From Ilumatobacteraceae bacterium (GTDB taxonomy: Bacteria > Actinomycetota > Acidimicrobiia > Acidimicrobiales > Ilumatobacteraceae), in assembly GCA_033344875.1 (NCBI GenBank), contig JAWPMO010000001.1, positions 2,257,595-2,321,594 on the forward strand: a stretch of DNA of 64,000 nt, written 5' to 3'. The notes under the pieces are model-generated. The model did no database searches. It saw only the letters and a program-made list of their open reading frames with translations, and was not told the DNA's origin. Numbering within the stretch: the first letter of the stretch is position 1; the number at the start of each line of letters is the position of its first letter. The translations under genes were made by a program, and so were the position numbers. Positions 1 through 8,106 of the stretch are shown one piece after another.

Positions 1-1
1 G

Positions 2-379
2 CGTTTGGTGACCGAGCTCGGGGCCACGACGATCAACATTCCCGCCGACCTACCGGCCGAGATCGTCGGCGAGCTACGCCGATCGACCGTACTGCCGCTC
101 GATCTGTATCTCGAAGGCTCCGATGGCATGGGCGGAACGGTGCGAATCGCCGAAGCCGTCGAGCTGCTGGATGTCGGTGCACCGATGTATCTCAAGTTCG
201 GTCTGCGCAATGCCACCCCCGTCTACCCATCCGGTGTGCACCGTGTCGAGAGCGCTTCGCTGCAGGCACGCGAAAAGGTGCGCCGAGCAGCGGTCGCGTT
301 GGAGTGGATGGAACACTTCGGCTCCTCGTTCGTGCAGTCCGCGCCCGGTGCCGCAGGACTGGCGGTGCCTCAACCATGA
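2..379 (+). CDS. 3' part of an unidentified protein (start outside window)
   Basis: The frame is open from the left edge to a TGA at 377-379, so only about the last 125 residues of a longer protein are present. Visible features are a DLYLEGSDGMGG segment, a hydrophobic strand leading into YLKFGLRNA, a PSGVH turn, and an Arg/Glu-rich helical tail. From memory this layout resembles the C-terminal half of TIM-barrel or U32-peptidase-like proteins found in catabolic clusters, but I cannot name the family with confidence. Its stop overlaps the next start (ATGA at 376-379), so it is translationally coupled to the creatininase-family gene and belongs to the same operon. Confidence 0.6.
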   Translation, partial: RLVTELGATTINIPADLPAEIVGELRRSTVLPLDLYLEGSDGMGGTVRIAEAVELLDVGAPMYLKFGLRNATPVYPSGVHRVESASLQAREKVRRAAVALEWMEHFGSSFVQSAPGAAGLAVPQP

Positions 380-1149
380 ACCCTCGGCTGCTCGCCCACC
401 GAACCCGAACTCAGGTCGCCGCCACACCACCCGACGTCGTCGTCGTGCCCGTCGGTGCCCTCGAACAGCACGGCCCACATCTGATGGTCGGGACGGACAC
501 GATGCACGCCGAGGCCGTTGCCCTGCGCGCAGCGGAGGCCGCGACCGACGTCGACGTCGTCGTCGCTCCGGCCGTCGCCTACGGCTGCTCGGACCACCAC
601 ATCCCGTTTGGCGCCACGCTCTCGTTGTCGAGTGCGACGCTGCTGGCGGTCCTTCGCGACGTCGTGCGGTCGGCCGCGGCATCCGGATTCCGACGGGTGT
701 TCTTCCTCAACGGCCACGGCGGCAACCACGAATTGATCCAAGTCGCTGCACGCGACGCAGCCCAAGAGTTCGGCATCGCCGTCGGGGCCGGCTCGTGGTG
801 GGCGATGGCCCGCGATGCGCTGATCGAGGCCGGCGGTGCTGACGGCACTCGCCTGCCGGGCCATGCAGGCGGGTTCGAGACCTCCGTGATCGGAGCGATC
901 CTCGACGAGCGGATCACGGATCTGCCCGGGCCGTCGTCGTCATTCGGCCCGACCGACCCACGCAACCCCGAAGCGGCTTTTCGCACCGAACGACCGGAAG
1001 GTTGGAGCGACACGGAGGGGTACACCGACGACCCCGGAGCGCTCGACATCGACACCGGGCGCCGGTTGCTCGAGGTCGCCGGCCGGGCGATCGGCGACGA
1101 CCTCACCCGCTTCGTTGCGCAAACCCCGATCACCACAGAGGAGCACTGA
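376..1149 (+). CDS. Creatininase-family amidohydrolase
   Basis: The 257-residue product has the creatininase-fold metal site: Glu30 and His32 in GALEQHGPHL, Asp41 in VGTDT, and the NGHGGNH loop with His114, followed by a later GGFETS glutamate. Members of this family hydrolyse cyclic amides or C-terminal peptide bonds (creatininase, the mycofactocin peptidase MftE, F420-pathway formamide hydrolases). It starts with ATG inside the ATGA overlap with the preceding stop and ends in a TGATG junction with the M20 gene. It differs in sequence from MftE at 46667-47320. Given its neighbours (M20 peptidase, amidohydrolase, two enolase-superfamily enzymes, aldolase) it probably opens a cyclic amide or cleaves an amide in a catabolic route. 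The substrate is unknown. Confidence 0.85.
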   Translation: MNPRLLAHRTRTQVAATPPDVVVVPVGALEQHGPHLMVGTDTMHAEAVALRAAEAATDVDVVVAPAVAYGCSDHHIPFGATLSLSSATLLAVLRDVVRSAAASGFRRVFFLNGHGGNHELIQVAARDAAQEFGIAVGAGSWWAMARDALIEAGGADGTRLPGHAGGFETSVIGAILDERITDLPGPSSSFGPTDPRNPEAAFRTERPEGWSDTEGYTDDPGALDIDTGRRLLEVAGRAIGDDLTRFVAQTPITTEEH

Positions 1150-2327
1150 TGTCTCAATCATTGGCGACGCTCGAGTCCGCCCTGGCGGCAGTCGATCATG
1201 ACCGCACGATCGACCTGGCGACCCAGTGTTGCTCGATCCCGTCGCCGCCTGGTGAGGAAGCGGCGCTGGCCGAGTTCATCGCCGATGTCCTCGACCGCAA
1301 GGGAATCGACGTCCACATCGAAGACGTCGTCGCAGGCCGCCCCAATGTGGTCGCCCGTGTACCCGGCGCGGACACCGCCCCGCCGCTCGTCCTCAACGGC
1401 CACATGGACGCCACGATCTACCCCGTCGGATGGAGCGGCGATCCGTTTCGGCCATGGCGCGACGGCAACCGGCTCTACGGCGCCGGGATCACCGACATGC
1501 AAGGCGCGTTGGCGGCGATGGTTGCAGCTGTCGAGGCTGCGCCCGACGCCGGAACGCTTCCCGGCGACCTGATCCTGCACGCCGTGATGCACCATGACAC
1601 GATCGGCTTGGGAGCCAAGTTCCTGATGGTGAGCGAAGGTCCGAACAGCGGCTACGGGATCTGCGGGGAACCGTCCGACATGGCGATCCACACCGCCAAC
1701 GGCGGTGCGATCAAATGGCAGATCCGACTACGCGGCAGTGGCGGGCACATCTCCCGCATGGAATCCGGAGTCGACGCGCTCGCCGCCGCCCACGACGTCT
1801 ACGCCGCCGTGTCACGCATCGAGTACGAACACGAGCCGTGCGACCGACTGCCGGATCTCCCCCGCTCGCTCGTCGGCATCGTGAAGGGTGGTGTCGCACC
1901 GGGAGCGATTGCTGAAGAGGCGTTCATCGAAGGCGACATCCGCACCGTCCCTGGGATGACCCGCGACGGCGTACTCCGGCAAGTTCGCGACGCAGCGCGC
2001 GCCGCGTGCGACGACAGGATCGAGCTGCGGGTCCGCTCGACCGCCGTGCAACAGCAGTTCCTGGGAGCGACCGAGGGGCCGCTGATCGATGCGCTGTCGG
2101 CCGCGCATGAAGCAGCGCTCGGTGCTGCACCGCGCATCACCAACGAACTGCCGACACAGGCCTTCGTGACCGATGCGGCCGACATGGTGGCCGGGGGGCT
2201 GGAGAGCGTCGTATATGGCGTCGGCGCGTGGCACTACGCACCTGACGAGTGGGTCGACGTCGACCAGTTGGTCGGTTCGGCCAGGTCCTACCTCGGCACT
2301 GCAATCGGGCTGGGAGCGCGCTCATGA
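1149..2327 (+). CDS. M20-family metallopeptidase with altered catalytic pair
   Basis: This 392-residue protein matches the ArgE/DapE/carboxypeptidase G2 family in length and layout: catalytic domain, inserted dimerisation domain (GGHISRMESG region), then the rest of the catalytic domain. Metal ligands are visible as His85 in NGHMD, Asp116 in TDMQG, Glu174 in CGEPS and His362 in AWHYAPDE. The usual Glu-Glu pair (catalytic base plus bridging ligand) is replaced by His149-Asp150 in VMHHDTIGLG. Spacing to the other ligands fits: 34 residues from Asp116 and 24 to Glu174, as in carboxypeptidase G2 to within one residue. It overlaps both neighbours by a few bases. It probably hydrolyses an N-acyl or peptide bond in the same pathway, with unusual chemistry or specificity. 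Confidence 0.85.
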   Translation: MSQSLATLESALAAVDHDRTIDLATQCCSIPSPPGEEAALAEFIADVLDRKGIDVHIEDVVAGRPNVVARVPGADTAPPLVLNGHMDATIYPVGWSGDPFRPWRDGNRLYGAGITDMQGALAAMVAAVEAAPDAGTLPGDLILHAVMHHDTIGLGAKFLMVSEGPNSGYGICGEPSDMAIHTANGGAIKWQIRLRGSGGHISRMESGVDALAAAHDVYAAVSRIEYEHEPCDRLPDLPRSLVGIVKGGVAPGAIAEEAFIEGDIRTVPGMTRDGVLRQVRDAARAACDDRIELRVRSTAVQQQFLGATEGPLIDALSAAHEAALGAAPRITNELPTQAFVTDAADMVAGGLESVVYGVGAWHYAPDEWVDVDQLVGSARSYLGTAIGLGARS

Positions 2328-3163
2328 TCGTCGACATGCACACCCACCTCTCCGAGCCGGAGCACTACGCCGGCGAGTTCCGACAGGGCATGGAGGCCAG
2401 CTGGTCGACCGTGGGGTTCTCGGAGGGCACGCCGGCGGTTCACCAGCCCGCGATGGACGGCGTCGACAGGGCCGTCGTGCTCGCGTTCGACGCCCCGAAG
2501 TCGGGCTTCGTCGTACCGAACGAGTATGTCGCCGCCTACGTGGCGACGGATCCCGATCGGTTGATCGGTTTCGCGAGTGTCGATGCGAATCGACCGGACG
2601 CGGTAGAAATCCTGCGATGGACCGCTGACGACCTCGGCATGCGAGGACTCAAGATCGGCCCGATCTACCAACACGTCGATCCAACCGGTATCGCCATGGA
2701 TCGCCTGCTCGGCGAGGCAGTCAGGCTCGGCATGCCGGTCCTCATCCACCAGGGCACCACTTTCGTTCGAGACGCCCCATTGGAGTACGCCCGACCGTGG
2801 CTGCTCGACCGGGTCGCCACGCGCCACCCGGACATGAAGATGTACATCGCTCACCTCGGACATCCGTGGTGCGACGAAACCATGGTCGTGATTCGCAAAC
2901 ACCCCGGGCTGTTCGCCGATGTGTCCGCCCTCCACACGCGACCGTGGCAGCTCTACAACGCGCTGCGCTCGGCGATCGAGTACGGAGTCGCCGACAAGCT
3001 GCTCTTCGGTACCGACTACCCGTTCGGCACCGCCGAACTCTTGATGGCCGCCATGTACGAGGTGTCGGCGATGGCCGAAAAGGTCGGGCTCCCGCCAGTT
3101 CCTCGCGACGTGATCGACGGCATCATCCACCGACCGTCGCTCGAACTGGTCGGCTTGGCATGA
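2324..3163 (+). CDS. Amidohydrolase-2 family (TIM-barrel) hydrolase or decarboxylase
   Basis: The 279-residue protein opens with the metal-binding MHTHLSEPEH motif and continues through LKIGPIYQH, PVLIHQGT, YIAHLGHP and LLFGTDYPFG, the ordered barrel-strand motifs of the amidohydrolase-2 family (ACMSD, gamma-resorcylate decarboxylase, lactonases such as LigI). The first HxH, the two barrel histidines and the late Asp of GTDYP supply a metal site. The family includes decarboxylases and hydrolases of dicarboxylates or lactones, so the reaction is open. The start ATG lies in an ATGA overlap with the M20 stop, and the gene overlaps the next one the same way. Confidence 0.85.
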   Translation: MIVDMHTHLSEPEHYAGEFRQGMEASWSTVGFSEGTPAVHQPAMDGVDRAVVLAFDAPKSGFVVPNEYVAAYVATDPDRLIGFASVDANRPDAVEILRWTADDLGMRGLKIGPIYQHVDPTGIAMDRLLGEAVRLGMPVLIHQGTTFVRDAPLEYARPWLLDRVATRHPDMKMYIAHLGHPWCDETMVVIRKHPGLFADVSALHTRPWQLYNALRSAIEYGVADKLLFGTDYPFGTAELLMAAMYEVSAMAEKVGLPPVPRDVIDGIIHRPSLELVGLA

Positions 3164-4296
3164 GCCCGATCACGATCGCCCGCATCGAGGCCTGGCCCAT
3201 CGAGGTTCCCATCCTGCCGGCGATGGTGATCTCATCGGCCGCTGGGACACATGCGGCATCGCCGTTCTGCATGGTTCGCCTGACCGACACCGACGGCGTC
3301 GTCGGCTACGGCGAAGTGTCGTGCACGCCCGGTTGGAGCGGGGAATGGGGGGTGACAGCGGCCCAGCTGATCCAACATTGCATCGCCCCGGCGGTGGTAG
3401 GCGTACCCGTGTCGGGTCCGCTCGCCATCCCGGCGATCCTCGAACGGGCACTCGCCGGTAACCGGTTCACCAAGGCCGCGGTCGAGATGGCCTATTGGGA
3501 CATCTGGGGCAAGCGCCACAACGCACCCGTTCACGAGATGCTCGGTGGACCGACCAAGAACGTCGTCCGCACCAAGTTCTCGCTGACAGGAATCTCGACC
3601 GATGCGGCCGTTGCCATGGCCAAGGACGCCGTCGCGTTCGGTTACACCGCCATGAAGGTCAAGGTGGCCCGCGGGCCACTGGATCAGGATCTGGAACGCC
3701 TCGGTGCCGTGATCGATGCCGTCGGACCTGACGTCGCCGTCGGCGTCGACGCCAACGCTGGTTGGAAGCGAGGCGAGGCCCACACCGCAGCGACGGCGCT
3801 CGCTGTCGCCGGTGCAGCGTTCGTCGAACAGCCCCTGCCTGCCGACGACCTCGACGGGATGGCCGACCTCAGGCGTTCGTTGGTGGTGCCGTTGGTGGCC
3901 GACGAGTCGGTCGGGACGCCGCGGGACGCCGCCCGGGTGATCGCCGCCGGTGCGGCCGACGTCCTCTCGATCTATGTCGGCATGTCGGGTGGACTCGGCC
4001 CCGCGGTCTCGATCGCGTCGGCGGCGGCCGCCGCCGGATTGGGTTGGACGATCGGATCCAACATGGAACTGGGTGTCGCCACCGCGGCCCACATCCAACT
4101 GGCGCTCGGTGCACCGGGTCTCGCCGACGACCTCGTGCCGTGCGACATCATCAGCCTGTACTATTACGATGAACTGTTGGTGCCCGGCTTGCCCGTGACC
4201 GCAGGATTCGTGCGGCCGACCACGGAACCCGGACTCGGCGGAGAACTCGACCTCGCCGCCGTCGACCGGTATCGCTCAACCAGCTCTGCGTCGTGA
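3160..4296 (+). CDS. Enolase-superfamily protein, MLE-like subgroup (copy 1)
   Basis: The 378-residue protein has an N-terminal capping domain and a C-terminal barrel of the mandelate racemase/muconate lactonizing enzyme group. It has Lys166-Val-Lys168 on strand 2 and magnesium ligands Asp197 (VDANAG), Glu223 (VEQP) and Asp248 (ADES). These sit one residue below the P. putida muconate cycloisomerase numbering (167/169/198/224/249), so the register is secure. The partner lysine of that enzyme (273) aligns with Tyr272 in SIYVGMSGG, so the opposite-face acid/base is lost. Overlaps couple it to both neighbours. Family reactions begin with proton abstraction next to a carboxylate (racemisation, dehydration, cycloisomerisation). 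Which one applies here is unknown. Confidence 0.88.
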   Translation: MSPITIARIEAWPIEVPILPAMVISSAAGTHAASPFCMVRLTDTDGVVGYGEVSCTPGWSGEWGVTAAQLIQHCIAPAVVGVPVSGPLAIPAILERALAGNRFTKAAVEMAYWDIWGKRHNAPVHEMLGGPTKNVVRTKFSLTGISTDAAVAMAKDAVAFGYTAMKVKVARGPLDQDLERLGAVIDAVGPDVAVGVDANAGWKRGEAHTAATALAVAGAAFVEQPLPADDLDGMADLRRSLVVPLVADESVGTPRDAARVIAAGAADVLSIYVGMSGGLGPAVSIASAAAAAGLGWTIGSNMELGVATAAHIQLALGAPGLADDLVPCDIISLYYYDELLVPGLPVTAGFVRPTTEPGLGGELDLAAVDRYRSTSSAS

Positions 4297-5405
4297 TCGT
4301 TACCGACCTGAGGGCAACGGCTGTCTCGGTCCCGCGACGAGCTGAGCTGCTCCCCAAGACCGCGCACGGTGAGGTCGCCACCAGCGAGTACGTCATCGTC
4401 GAGGTCTTCACCGACGCCGGCCTCGTCGGACTTGGAGAGGTCACGTGCGCACCTGGCTGGAACGGAGAGGAGCACTCTGGCTCCGTCAGGCTGCTGCGAG
4501 GTCCGATCGCCGAGACCCTGCGGGGATCCGACCCGACCCAGTGGCGAGCCGTGCTCAGTTCGATCGGTCGAGCGAGCCGCAATCGGCCGTTCCTCCGCGC
4601 AGCGGTCGAGATGGCGTGTCTCGACCTCGCCGGGAAGGCCACGGGTCGCAGCGTGTCAGAGCTGCTCGGCGGCATCCACCGAACTTCGATCGAGACCAAG
4701 ATCGTCCTGCCTGCGAGGGCGGCAGATTTTGTGGCCAAGGCAGCGATCGTCGCGATCGACAACGGCGCACGGAACTTCAAGGTGAAAGTCGGACTCGACG
4801 TCGACGACGATCTGGAACGAGTCCGGGGGGTGAGAGAGATCGTCGGCCCGGACGCACCGATCACAGTGGATGCCAACGAAGGCTGGACCGCCGAGCAAGC
4901 CCGCCGGGCCGTCACCGAGTTGGCGGCGTTGGGGGTCGAGGCAATCGAGCAGCCCATCGCTCGTGGCGCTGACATGATGTGTCGCGATCTCCGAACGGCA
5001 AGTGCTGCAGCAATCGTCGCCGACGAGTCGATTTGGACGACGGCAGATGCGGTCCGACTCAGCACGCAGCAAGCTTTTGACGTCTGGTCGATCTACCCGG
5101 GCAAGCTCGGCGGCAGTGACGTCTGTGCCGCTGTCGCCGAGATCGCCGCCGCAACCGGTGTCGGGATCGCAATCGGATCGAATCTCGAGCTGGGCATCGG
5201 TTCGGCGATGATGGCCCACGTCGCAGCGCTTCTTCCAGCGCTGTCGCCCGCCATGCCGGCCGACATCATCGGCCCGTTGTACTTCGAGCACAGCATCATC
5301 AGCGACGCCTCGTTCGTCCGTTGGGACGGCGTCAACGTCCCGACCGGGCCCGGTCTCGGCGTCGAAATCGACGCAGATGCTCTCGCCCACTTCGCGATCG
5401 AATGA
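4293..5405 (+). CDS. Enolase-superfamily protein, MLE-like subgroup (copy 2)
   Basis: The 370-residue paralogue of the preceding gene starts at GTG 4293 inside a GTGA overlap. It keeps Lys163-Val-Lys165 and metal ligands Asp193, Glu219 and Asp244. Like copy 1 it has a tyrosine (Tyr268, in SIYPGKLGG), 24 residues after the third metal ligand, where muconate cycloisomerase has its second catalytic lysine. Both copies share the GSNxELG strand-8 motif and an early GYGEV/GLGEV-type stretch followed by TCAPGW or SCTPGW, so they look like an old duplication specialised for related substrates or for two subunits. It ends 28 bases before the aldolase-family gene. Confidence 0.88.
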   Translation: MIVTDLRATAVSVPRRAELLPKTAHGEVATSEYVIVEVFTDAGLVGLGEVTCAPGWNGEEHSGSVRLLRGPIAETLRGSDPTQWRAVLSSIGRASRNRPFLRAAVEMACLDLAGKATGRSVSELLGGIHRTSIETKIVLPARAADFVAKAAIVAIDNGARNFKVKVGLDVDDDLERVRGVREIVGPDAPITVDANEGWTAEQARRAVTELAALGVEAIEQPIARGADMMCRDLRTASAAAIVADESIWTTADAVRLSTQQAFDVWSIYPGKLGGSDVCAAVAEIAAATGVGIAIGSNLELGIGSAMMAHVAALLPALSPAMPADIIGPLYFEHSIISDASFVRWDGVNVPTGPGLGVEIDADALAHFAIE

Positions 5406-5422
5406 GCGAGCCGTCCGTCTCC

Positions 5423-5430
5423 AAGGAGGA
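5423..5430 (+). promoter_or_regulatory. Strong ribosome-binding site of the aldolase-family gene
   Basis: AAGGAGGA ends three bases before the ATG at 5434. It is the only near-perfect Shine-Dalgarno sequence in this operon, whose other genes rely on stop/start overlaps, so the last enzyme may be made at a higher or independent rate. Confidence 0.7.
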
Positions 5431-5433
5431 CCG

Positions 5434-6366
5434 ATGACCACACCCGAAATGCGCGGGGTGCTCCCCGTTCTACAAATGCCGTTCGACGACAACGATCAGG
5501 CGGATGTCGCGGTCCTGCGTGACGAGATCGACTGGTTGTTCGACCATGGAGTCGACGGCGTCGTGACCGGGATGGTGTCGGAAGTGCTCCGGATGACCGC
5601 CGACGAACGCGACGATCTGACTCCTGTGATCTGCAAGGCGGCCGCGGGTCGCGGCGCTGTTGTGATCAGCGTCGGGGCCGAAGCCACGTCCGCGGCGGTT
5701 CGGCACGCTCGCGTTGCCGCGGACGCAGGTGCAACGGGCCTGATGGTCGCCCCACCGATGCTCACCCGGCTCGACAGAACGGGCCTCACCGGGTACTTCA
5801 CTGCGGTCGCCGAAGCGGTTTCAATCCCGATCGTGGTCCAAGACGCCAGCGGGTACGTCGGTGCCGCCTTGCCGATCGACGTCCAAGCGCAATTGTTCCG
5901 TGATCTCGGAGACCGGGTCATGTTCAAGCCCGAGGCACCGCCGATCGGCCCACTGCTCTCACAGCTGCTCGCTGCAACCGGCGGCAAGGCACGCATCTTC
6001 GAAGGCACAGGCGGACTCCACCTGATCGACAGCTTCCGTCGAGGTGCCGTCGGAACGATGCCAGGGTCCGACGTCGCGTGGGCACTCGTCGACCTCTGGG
6101 CGGCGCTTCAGCGCAGCGACCATGCGCGGGCCTACCGAATAGCCGGTCCTCTTGCGCTGCTAATTGCGCTACAGACGAGCCTCGACAGTTACGTATTCGT
6201 CGAAAAGACCCTGCTCGTGGCGCAGGGCGTCTTTCGGTCGTCACGCATGCGCGGTCCGGCCGGCCACGCTGCCGATCAACACACGGTCGATGAGGCGATT
6301 CGATTGATGGCATTGCTTCGCGACGAGGTCGAACAACCGATCGTCGTCGACGACACCCGAGACTGA
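5434..6366 (+). CDS. DHDPS/N-acetylneuraminate lyase family protein
   Basis: The 310-residue length and pattern fit the class I aldolase family of DapA and NanA. The Schiff-base lysine is Lys165 in MFKPEA. The usual catalytic tyrosine (Tyr133 of E. coli DapA, 28 residues before the lysine) is Asp137 in VVQDASGY, and the GTTGE motif reads GMVSE, so the proton-relay Thr-Thr-Tyr set is absent. It is therefore not lysine-biosynthetic DapA. It more likely cleaves or dehydrates a 2-keto acid produced by the upstream enzymes. It is the last gene of the operon; the following 126 bases hold no gene and then the promoter of an unrelated ABC-F gene. Confidence 0.82.
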   Translation: MTTPEMRGVLPVLQMPFDDNDQADVAVLRDEIDWLFDHGVDGVVTGMVSEVLRMTADERDDLTPVICKAAAGRGAVVISVGAEATSAAVRHARVAADAGATGLMVAPPMLTRLDRTGLTGYFTAVAEAVSIPIVVQDASGYVGAALPIDVQAQLFRDLGDRVMFKPEAPPIGPLLSQLLAATGGKARIFEGTGGLHLIDSFRRGAVGTMPGSDVAWALVDLWAALQRSDHARAYRIAGPLALLIALQTSLDSYVFVEKTLLVAQGVFRSSRMRGPAGHAADQHTVDEAIRLMALLRDEVEQPIVVDDTRD

Positions 6367-6478
6367 TGTCAGTTCACGGCCGGCGAGCTGATCCAGACCA
6401 ACCACTACTCCACCGCGATCACCCACGTCCCGACCTGACCGGGAGCTATCCCACAGCTGCTCGCGTGAGGACGCCACC

Positions 6479-6484
6479 TAGCAT
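6479..6484 (+). promoter_or_regulatory. Leaderless -10 element of the ABC-F gene
   Basis: TAGCAT lies eight bases before GTG 6493. A TANNNT hexamer at this distance places the transcription start at or next to the start codon, and no Shine-Dalgarno sequence is present. I see no clear -35 hexamer. Confidence 0.5.
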
Positions 6485-6492
6485 CAGCCGCC

Positions 6493-8073
6493 GTGGGATC
6501 GATCCAGGTGACCGGGCTCGGGTGGAAACTCCCGAGCGGCGACGAGCTGTTCCGTGACATCTCGTTCTCCGTCGGCAACGGCGACCGGGTCGCGCTCGTC
6601 GGCGCCAACGGCGTGGGCAAGTCGTCGCTGCTCCGGATCCTGATCGGCGAGCAGGCGGCGACGGCGGGCACCGTCTCGATCGACGGGCGACTCGGCGTGA
6701 TGCGCCAGCTCGTCGGCATGGGCGACGCCGACGGCGTCGACACCGTGCGGGAGTTGCTGGTCTCGCTCTCCCCCGAACGGATCGTCGATGCCGACCGTCG
6801 GCTCGCGTTCGCGACCACCCAGCTCGATGCCGACCCGATGAAGTACGCGACCGCGCTCGGGGCGTGGGGCGACGTCGGTGGCTACGACATCGAGGTCGCG
6901 TGGGACGAAGCCTGCGGGCGAGCGCTCGGCGCCGACCTCGCCCAGGTGGCGGATCGGCCCCTCCGCACCCTGAGCGGCGGCGAGCAGAAGCGGCTGGCGC
7001 TGGAGTTCCTCCTGCGCGGCGAGTCCGACATCCTCGTGCTCGACGAGCCCGACAACTTCCTCGACGTCCCGGCCAAACGATGGCTGGAACAGCAGCTCAT
7101 CGCCACCCGCAAGACGGTCGTGTTCGTGAGCCATGACCGCGAACTGCTGGCCGCGGGCGCCACCAAGATCGTCACCCTCGAAGCGTCGGGAGCGTGGACG
7201 CACGGCGGCGGGTTCGGCGGCTACGCCGAGGCCAAGGAGGCGCACGCGACCAAGCGAGCGCACGACACGGCACTGTTCGACGACGAGAAACAGCGGCTCG
7301 AGGACTACGTGAAGCTGATGCGCCAGCGGGCCTCGATCAGCGAGGCCTTCGCCCCGAAGCTCAAGGCCGCCGAGTCGAAACTCCGACAGTTCCTGGAGAA
7401 GAACGAGCGGCCGCCGGAGATGCGCGAGCAGAAGATCGACGTGCAACTCCGCGGCGCCCGGACCGGCAAACGAGCCGTGATCGCCGAAGGGTTGGAGGTC
7501 GCCGGTCTGACCGAACCGTTCGATCTCGAACTCTGGTACGGCGAACGCGTCGCCGTGCTCGGTGGCAACGGCGTCGGCAAGAGCCACTTCCTGCGCCTGC
7601 TCGGCGGCGACACGACGGTCGAGTCAGCGGGGACCTGGCGGCTGGGCGCCAACGTCGTCGCCGGCCTGTTCCACCAGACCCACGAGCACCCCGAGTGGGT
7701 GGGCCGGACGCTCGTCGAGATCCTGCACGACCACGACGTGGTCCTCGCTCCCGCCATGGGCATGCTGCGGCGGTACGAGATCCAGGGGTGCGCCCATCAG
7801 CCGTTCGAGACGCTGAGCGGCGGGCAGCAGGCGCGGTTCCAGATCCTGCTGCTGGAGATCAGCGGCGCGACGTTGCTCCTGCTCGACGAACCGACCGACA
7901 ACCTCGACCTCGTCTCCGCCGAGGCGCTGGAGGTCGGGCTCGCCCAGTTCGACGGCACGGTGATCGCGGTCACCCACGACCGTTGGTTCCTCCGCGGGTT
8001 CGACCGTTTCGTCGTGTTCGGTGACGACTGCGCCGTCACCGACCACCCCGAATGTCCACCCGCCTGGCGCTGA
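6493..8073 (+). CDS. ABC-F family ATPase
   Basis: This 526-residue soluble protein has two tandem ABC modules and no membrane segments. Walker A motifs are GANGVGKSS and GGNGVGKSH, signatures are LSGGEQKRLALE and LSGGQQARFQ, and Walker B motifs are ILVLDEPDNFLD and LLLLDEPTDNLD. A charged linker with an Arg/Lys-rich region joins the modules, as in translation factors EttA, Uup and the ribosome-protection proteins. Such proteins act on the ribosomal E site to relieve stalling or antibiotic inhibition. The specific subfamily (housekeeping or resistance) cannot be decided from sequence alone. The GTG start agrees with the leaderless promoter. Confidence 0.93.
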   Translation: MGSIQVTGLGWKLPSGDELFRDISFSVGNGDRVALVGANGVGKSSLLRILIGEQAATAGTVSIDGRLGVMRQLVGMGDADGVDTVRELLVSLSPERIVDADRRLAFATTQLDADPMKYATALGAWGDVGGYDIEVAWDEACGRALGADLAQVADRPLRTLSGGEQKRLALEFLLRGESDILVLDEPDNFLDVPAKRWLEQQLIATRKTVVFVSHDRELLAAGATKIVTLEASGAWTHGGGFGGYAEAKEAHATKRAHDTALFDDEKQRLEDYVKLMRQRASISEAFAPKLKAAESKLRQFLEKNERPPEMREQKIDVQLRGARTGKRAVIAEGLEVAGLTEPFDLELWYGERVAVLGGNGVGKSHFLRLLGGDTTVESAGTWRLGANVVAGLFHQTHEHPEWVGRTLVEILHDHDVVLAPAMGMLRRYEIQGCAHQPFETLSGGQQARFQILLLEISGATLLLLDEPTDNLDLVSAEALEVGLAQFDGTVIAVTHDRWFLRGFDRFVVFGDDCAVTDHPECPPAWR

Positions 8074-8075
8074 CC

Positions 8076-8106
8076 CGAACGGAGCGAACCCGGTTCGCTC
8101 CGTTCG
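8076..8106. terminator. Bidirectional hairpin terminator between ABC-F gene and sdhB
   Basis: Perfect inverted repeat: 8076-8089 pairs with 8093-8106 around a 3-base loop. It fills the whole 33-base gap between two convergent stop codons. There is no T-tract, as is common for GC-rich actinobacteria. Confidence 0.75.

Noticed and set aside
376-1149. Creatininase-family gene as a second mftE
   Set aside because: It lies 43 kb from mftA, sits in a catabolic operon and diverges from the mftE at 46667-47320, which overlaps mftF.
5434-6366. DHDPS-family gene as dapA (lysine biosynthesis)
   Set aside because: The catalytic tyrosine and the GTTGE motif are missing, and the operon is catabolic.
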